From JBJXHN01 sp046233135 (GTDB lineage Bacteria; Pseudomonadota; Alphaproteobacteria; Rhodospirillales; Rhodospirillaceae), in NCBI GenBank assembly GCA_046233135.1, contig JBJXHN010000005.1:434001-498000 (forward strand): 64,000 bases of DNA, given 5' to 3'. Made by a program: the position numbers and the translations under genes. This document shows, piece after piece, positions 61,278 through 64,000 of the stretch (positions within the stretch are counted from its first letter, which is position 1; the number at the start of each line of letters is the position of its first letter). The notes under the pieces were generated by a model. The model was not told the origin of the DNA. It worked only from the letters and a program-made list of their open reading frames with translations, and ran no database searches.

Positions 61278-63407
61278 ATGTCCCTGTTCAACGTATTCCG
61301 CAAAGAGATCGACTGGGGCGGACGCAAGCTGGTCCTGGAAACCGGCCGCATCGCGCGGCAGGCCGATGGCGCCGTGTTGGCGAGCCTGGATGACACCACT
61401 GTTTTGTGCACGGCCGTTGGAGCGAAGCAGAAGTCTGACCGCGACTTCTTTCCGCTGACCGTGAACTATCAGGAAAAGACCTTCGCCGCGGGCAAGATCC
61501 CCGGCGGCTTCTTCAAGCGGGAAGGCCGTCCCAGCGAAAAGGAAACCCTGGTCTCCCGCCTGATCGACCGGCCGATCCGGCCGCTGTTCGTCAAGGGTTA
61601 CAAGAACGAAACCCAGGTCGTGGCCACCGTGCTGTGCCATGACATGGAAAACGATCCGGACATTGTGGCGATGATCGGTACCTCGGCGGCCCTGACCCTG
61701 TCGGGTCTGCCGTTCCTGGGTCCCATCGGTGCCGCCCGTGTCGGCCTGATCGAAGGCGCCTTCGTGCTGAACCCGACTCTGGATCAGATGAAGGACTCGA
61801 AGCTGGACCTGGTGGTCGCCGGGACCCGTGAAGGCGTTCTGATGGTCGAATCCGAAGCGCACGAACTGTCCGAGCAGACCATGCTCGACGCCGTGATGTT
61901 CGGCCACGAAGGCTATCAGCCGGTGATCAACGCGATCATCGAAATGGCCGAGCAGTGCGCCCGCGAACCCCGTGACGTGGAACCGCCGGCTCCGGAAACC
62001 GAAACCGTCGCCGCCAAGGTGCGCGAAATCGGTGCGGCGGCCCTGGCCGACGCCTACAAGGAAGCCGACAAGATGGCCCGGCAGGCGAAGGTCGCCGCGG
62101 TCAAGGACCAGTGCATCGCCGCCTTCGAAGGTCAGGAGGCCGAACTGGCCCTGGTCGGCGGGGCGTTCAAGGAACTGGAGAAGGACATCGTCCGCTCTGC
62201 CATCCTGGACACCGGCGTGCGCATCGACGGCCGCGACACCAAGACCGTGCGCGCCATCGAATCGACCGTCGGCATTCTGCCCCGCGCCCACGGGTCGGCC
62301 CTGTTCACCCGTGGCGAAACCCAGGCCATGGTGACCGCCACCCTGGGGACCGGCCAGGATGAGCAGATCATCGACGCCCTGGAAGGCGAATACCGGGAAA
62401 GCTTCCTGCTGCACTACAACTTCCCCCCCTATTCGGTGGGTGAAGCCGGCCGCATGGGCTCTCCGGGCCGTCGTGAAATCGGCCACGGCAAGCTGGCATG
62501 GCGCGCCATCCGCCCGATGCTGCCGCCGAAGGACAATTTCCCCTACACCCTGCGCGTTGTGTCCGAAATCACGGAATCCAACGGGTCGTCTTCCATGGCC
62601 ACCGTCTGCGGCACCTCGCTGGCGCTGATGGATGCGGGCGTGCCGATGACGAAGTCGGTGGCCGGTATCGCCATGGGCCTGATCAAGGAAGGCGATCGCT
62701 TCGCGGTGCTGTCCGACATCCTGGGAGACGAAGATCACCTGGGCGACATGGACTTCAAGGTGGCCGGGACCGACGAAGGCGTGACCAGCCTGCAGATGGA
62801 CATCAAGATCACGTCCATCACCAAGGAAATCATGGAAACTGCCTTGAATCAGGCCAAGGGTGGCCGCCTGCATATCCTGGGCGAGATGGGCAATGCCCTG
62901 GGCGAGGCTCGCACCGAAGTGTCCGGCTATGCTCCGCGCATCACCACCATCAAGGTTCCGCCCAACAAGGTGCGGGAAGTGATCGGCTCCGGCGGCAAGG
63001 TGATTCGCGAGATCACGGAAACCACCGGCACCAAGATCGACATCGAAGACGACGGCACCATCAAGATCGCCTCGGCCGATGCGGACGCCAGCCAGCGCGC
63101 CGTCGATTGGATCCGCGGCATCGTTGCCGAGCCGGAACTGGGCGTGATCTACAACGGCAAGGTCGTGAAGATCATGGACTTCGGGGCCTTCGTGAACTTC
63201 CTGGGCACCCGGGACGGTCTGGTGCACATCTCGGAACTGTCGCCGACCCGCGTCAAGAAGGTCACCGACGTGGTCAACGAAGGCGACATGGTCAAGGTGA
63301 AGTGCATCGGCTTTGACGACCGGGGCAAGGTCAAGCTGTCCATGAAGCAGGTGGACCAGCAGACCGGCCTGGAAATCGATCCGAGCACCCAGCCGGCCGA
63401 CGCGTGA
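61278..63407 (+). CDS. pnp: Polyribonucleotide nucleotidyltransferase (PNPase)
   Basis: A 709-residue 3'-5' phosphorolytic exonuclease central to mRNA decay. Two RNase PH domains flank an all-alpha linker (start MSLFNVFRKEIDWGGRKLVLETGRIARQADG; second core FPPYSVGEAGRMGSPGRREIGHGKLA, NGSSSMATVCG), then KH (about 555-615, VIGSGGKVIREITETTGTKIDIED) and S1 (about 625-695, GVIYNGKVVKIMDFGAFVNFLG). The ATG at 61278 has AAAGGAA at the right distance; the upstream open frame runs into the structured leader. Autoregulation through that leader is likely. Confidence 0.97.
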   Translation: MSLFNVFRKEIDWGGRKLVLETGRIARQADGAVLASLDDTTVLCTAVGAKQKSDRDFFPLTVNYQEKTFAAGKIPGGFFKREGRPSEKETLVSRLIDRPIRPLFVKGYKNETQVVATVLCHDMENDPDIVAMIGTSAALTLSGLPFLGPIGAARVGLIEGAFVLNPTLDQMKDSKLDLVVAGTREGVLMVESEAHELSEQTMLDAVMFGHEGYQPVINAIIEMAEQCAREPRDVEPPAPETETVAAKVREIGAAALADAYKEADKMARQAKVAAVKDQCIAAFEGQEAELALVGGAFKELEKDIVRSAILDTGVRIDGRDTKTVRAIESTVGILPRAHGSALFTRGETQAMVTATLGTGQDEQIIDALEGEYRESFLLHYNFPPYSVGEAGRMGSPGRREIGHGKLAWRAIRPMLPPKDNFPYTLRVVSEITESNGSSSMATVCGTSLALMDAGVPMTKSVAGIAMGLIKEGDRFAVLSDILGDEDHLGDMDFKVAGTDEGVTSLQMDIKITSITKEIMETALNQAKGGRLHILGEMGNALGEARTEVSGYAPRITTIKVPPNKVREVIGSGGKVIREITETTGTKIDIEDDGTIKIASADADASQRAVDWIRGIVAEPELGVIYNGKVVKIMDFGAFVNFLGTRDGLVHISELSPTRVKKVTDVVNEGDMVKVKCIGFDDRGKVKLSMKQVDQQTGLEIDPSTQPADA

Positions 63408-63444
63408 TCGACGGGGGACGAGGCTTATCCGGGACATCCGTACC

Positions 63445-64000
63445 ATGGACCGCCCCGTCCCCTATGCGCCGCCGCCGGTGATCGGTCACCGGGGGGCGGC
63501 GCATGCCGCGCCGGAAAATACTCTCGCCGCCTTTCGCCAATGTCTGGCGGAAGGCGTGTCCTGGGTGGAATGCGATGCCAAGCTGTCTGCGGATGGCGTT
63601 CCGGTCCTGCTGCATGACGATATCCTGAAGCGCACCACCAACGGGGGCCGCAGGGCCGCCGCCGAAACGCCTCTGGCGGATCTGGTGGGCCTGGATGCCG
63701 GCAGCTGGTTCAGTCCGTCCTTTGCCGGAGAGCCGGTTCCGACCCTGGAGCAGGCCGTTGCCTTCCTTGCGGAGCGGGACATGGGGGCCAATATCGAGGT
63801 CAAGCCGTGTTCCGGCCGGGAATGGGAAACCGGGTTCCGGGTGGCGGAAGCGATCCTGGCGCATTGGCCGCACGATGGGCCGCCGCCGGTGGTCTCCAGC
63901 TTTTCCCGCGAGTCCCTTGCTGCCGTGGCCGAGGCCGCTCCCCAGCTGCCGCTTGCCCTGCTGTGCTGGGCCGTTCCGGACGACTGGCGGGAAATTGCAA
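63445..64000 (+). CDS. Glycerophosphodiester phosphodiesterase family protein (3' end outside window)
   Basis: The first 185 codons of a GDPD protein. It starts MDRPVPYAPPPVIGHRGAAHAAPENT, with the catalytic HRG and the metal-binding PENT; the next motifs are ECDAKLSADGVPVLLHDD (Glu, Asp and His ligands) and NIEVKP (Glu). The family hydrolyses glycerophosphodiesters to glycerol 3-phosphate. The ATG at 63445 begins 38 nt after the pnp stop. The frame runs off the right edge of the window. Confidence 0.9.
   Translation, partial: MDRPVPYAPPPVIGHRGAAHAAPENTLAAFRQCLAEGVSWVECDAKLSADGVPVLLHDDILKRTTNGGRRAAAETPLADLVGLDAGSWFSPSFAGEPVPTLEQAVAFLAERDMGANIEVKPCSGREWETGFRVAEAILAHWPHDGPPPVVSSFSRESLAAVAEAAPQLPLALLCWAVPDDWREIA

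Overview
The window is a 64 kb piece of a GC-rich alphaproteobacterial chromosome, most likely Rhodospirillales. The reasons are the fused trpE(G) gene behind a tryptophan-rich leader peptide, the olsB-olsA ornithine-lipid pair, a Ros/MucR regulator beside a Fur/Mur regulator, alphaproteobacterial families (TIGR02186/Alph_Pro_TM, DUF2333), and the gene order lnt - PraR-like - metK - trmB - rimP - nusA - ylxR - infB - rbfA - truB - rpsO - pnp. Nearly all of it is conserved housekeeping DNA. I see no prophage, insertion sequence, CRISPR array, rRNA or tRNA, and no broken gene.

Layout. 1-9.4 kb: typA (cut by the window edge), an adenosine-kinase-type kinase, an EI24 membrane protein, a bactofilin with an overlapping lipoprotein, an SDR epimerase, a TPR protein, a LonB-like protease, a zincin-type metallopeptidase and phhB. 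9.4-15 kb: an SDR of the short-chain acyl-CoA dehydrogenase type, a DMT transporter, a coupled UDG-family/CobB sirtuin pair, an LMW phosphatase, an AT-richer methyltransferase that looks acquired, and dapB. 15-17.5 kb: the attenuated trpL-trpE(G) unit. 17.5-24 kb: the heat-shock block dnaK-dnaJ and hrcA-grpE, split by two small plus-strand genes; a CIRCE-like operator lies upstream of dnaK. 24.3-27 kb: rph-rdgB-hemW. 27-32.3 kb: a cluster that resembles the E. coli lpoA/rsmI/yraN/dolP envelope locus, joined to a SirB1 protein and gshB. 32.4-41 kb: bluB, trpS, DUF2333, TIGR02186, UspA, NfuA-like, RutE-like, VanX-like, tsaB-rimI, tusA and mucR. 41.6-53 kb: fur/mur, olsBA, miaB-phoH-ybeY-corC-lnt, a PraR-like regulator and metK-trmB. 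53-64 kb: the rimP-nusA-ylxR-infB-rbfA-truB-rpsO-pnp translation and RNA-decay operon, then a partial GDPD gene.

How the genes work together. Many neighbours overlap by 4-11 nt (bactofilin/lipoprotein, cobB/UDG, rsmI/yraN, BON/SirB1, VanX-like/tsaB/rimI, miaB/phoH, ybeY/corC, metK/trmB, rbfA/truB), which implies translational coupling. The most interesting material is regulatory rather than a new gene system: a probably leaderless trpL peptide with four consecutive Trp codons; a CIRCE operator placed on dnaK; an intrinsic terminator between a promoter and rimP-nusA (possible NusA autoregulation); a structured rpsO-pnp spacer; a hairpin against the lnt ribosome binding site; and two palindromic repeat families (after phhB and after gshB). 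Among proteins, the DUF1848 protein carries a radical-SAM-like CxxxCxxC at its C-terminus, MucR has lost zinc-finger ligands, and CorC has a Pro/Ala/Lys insertion between its CBS motifs. No clearly new multi-gene system was found.
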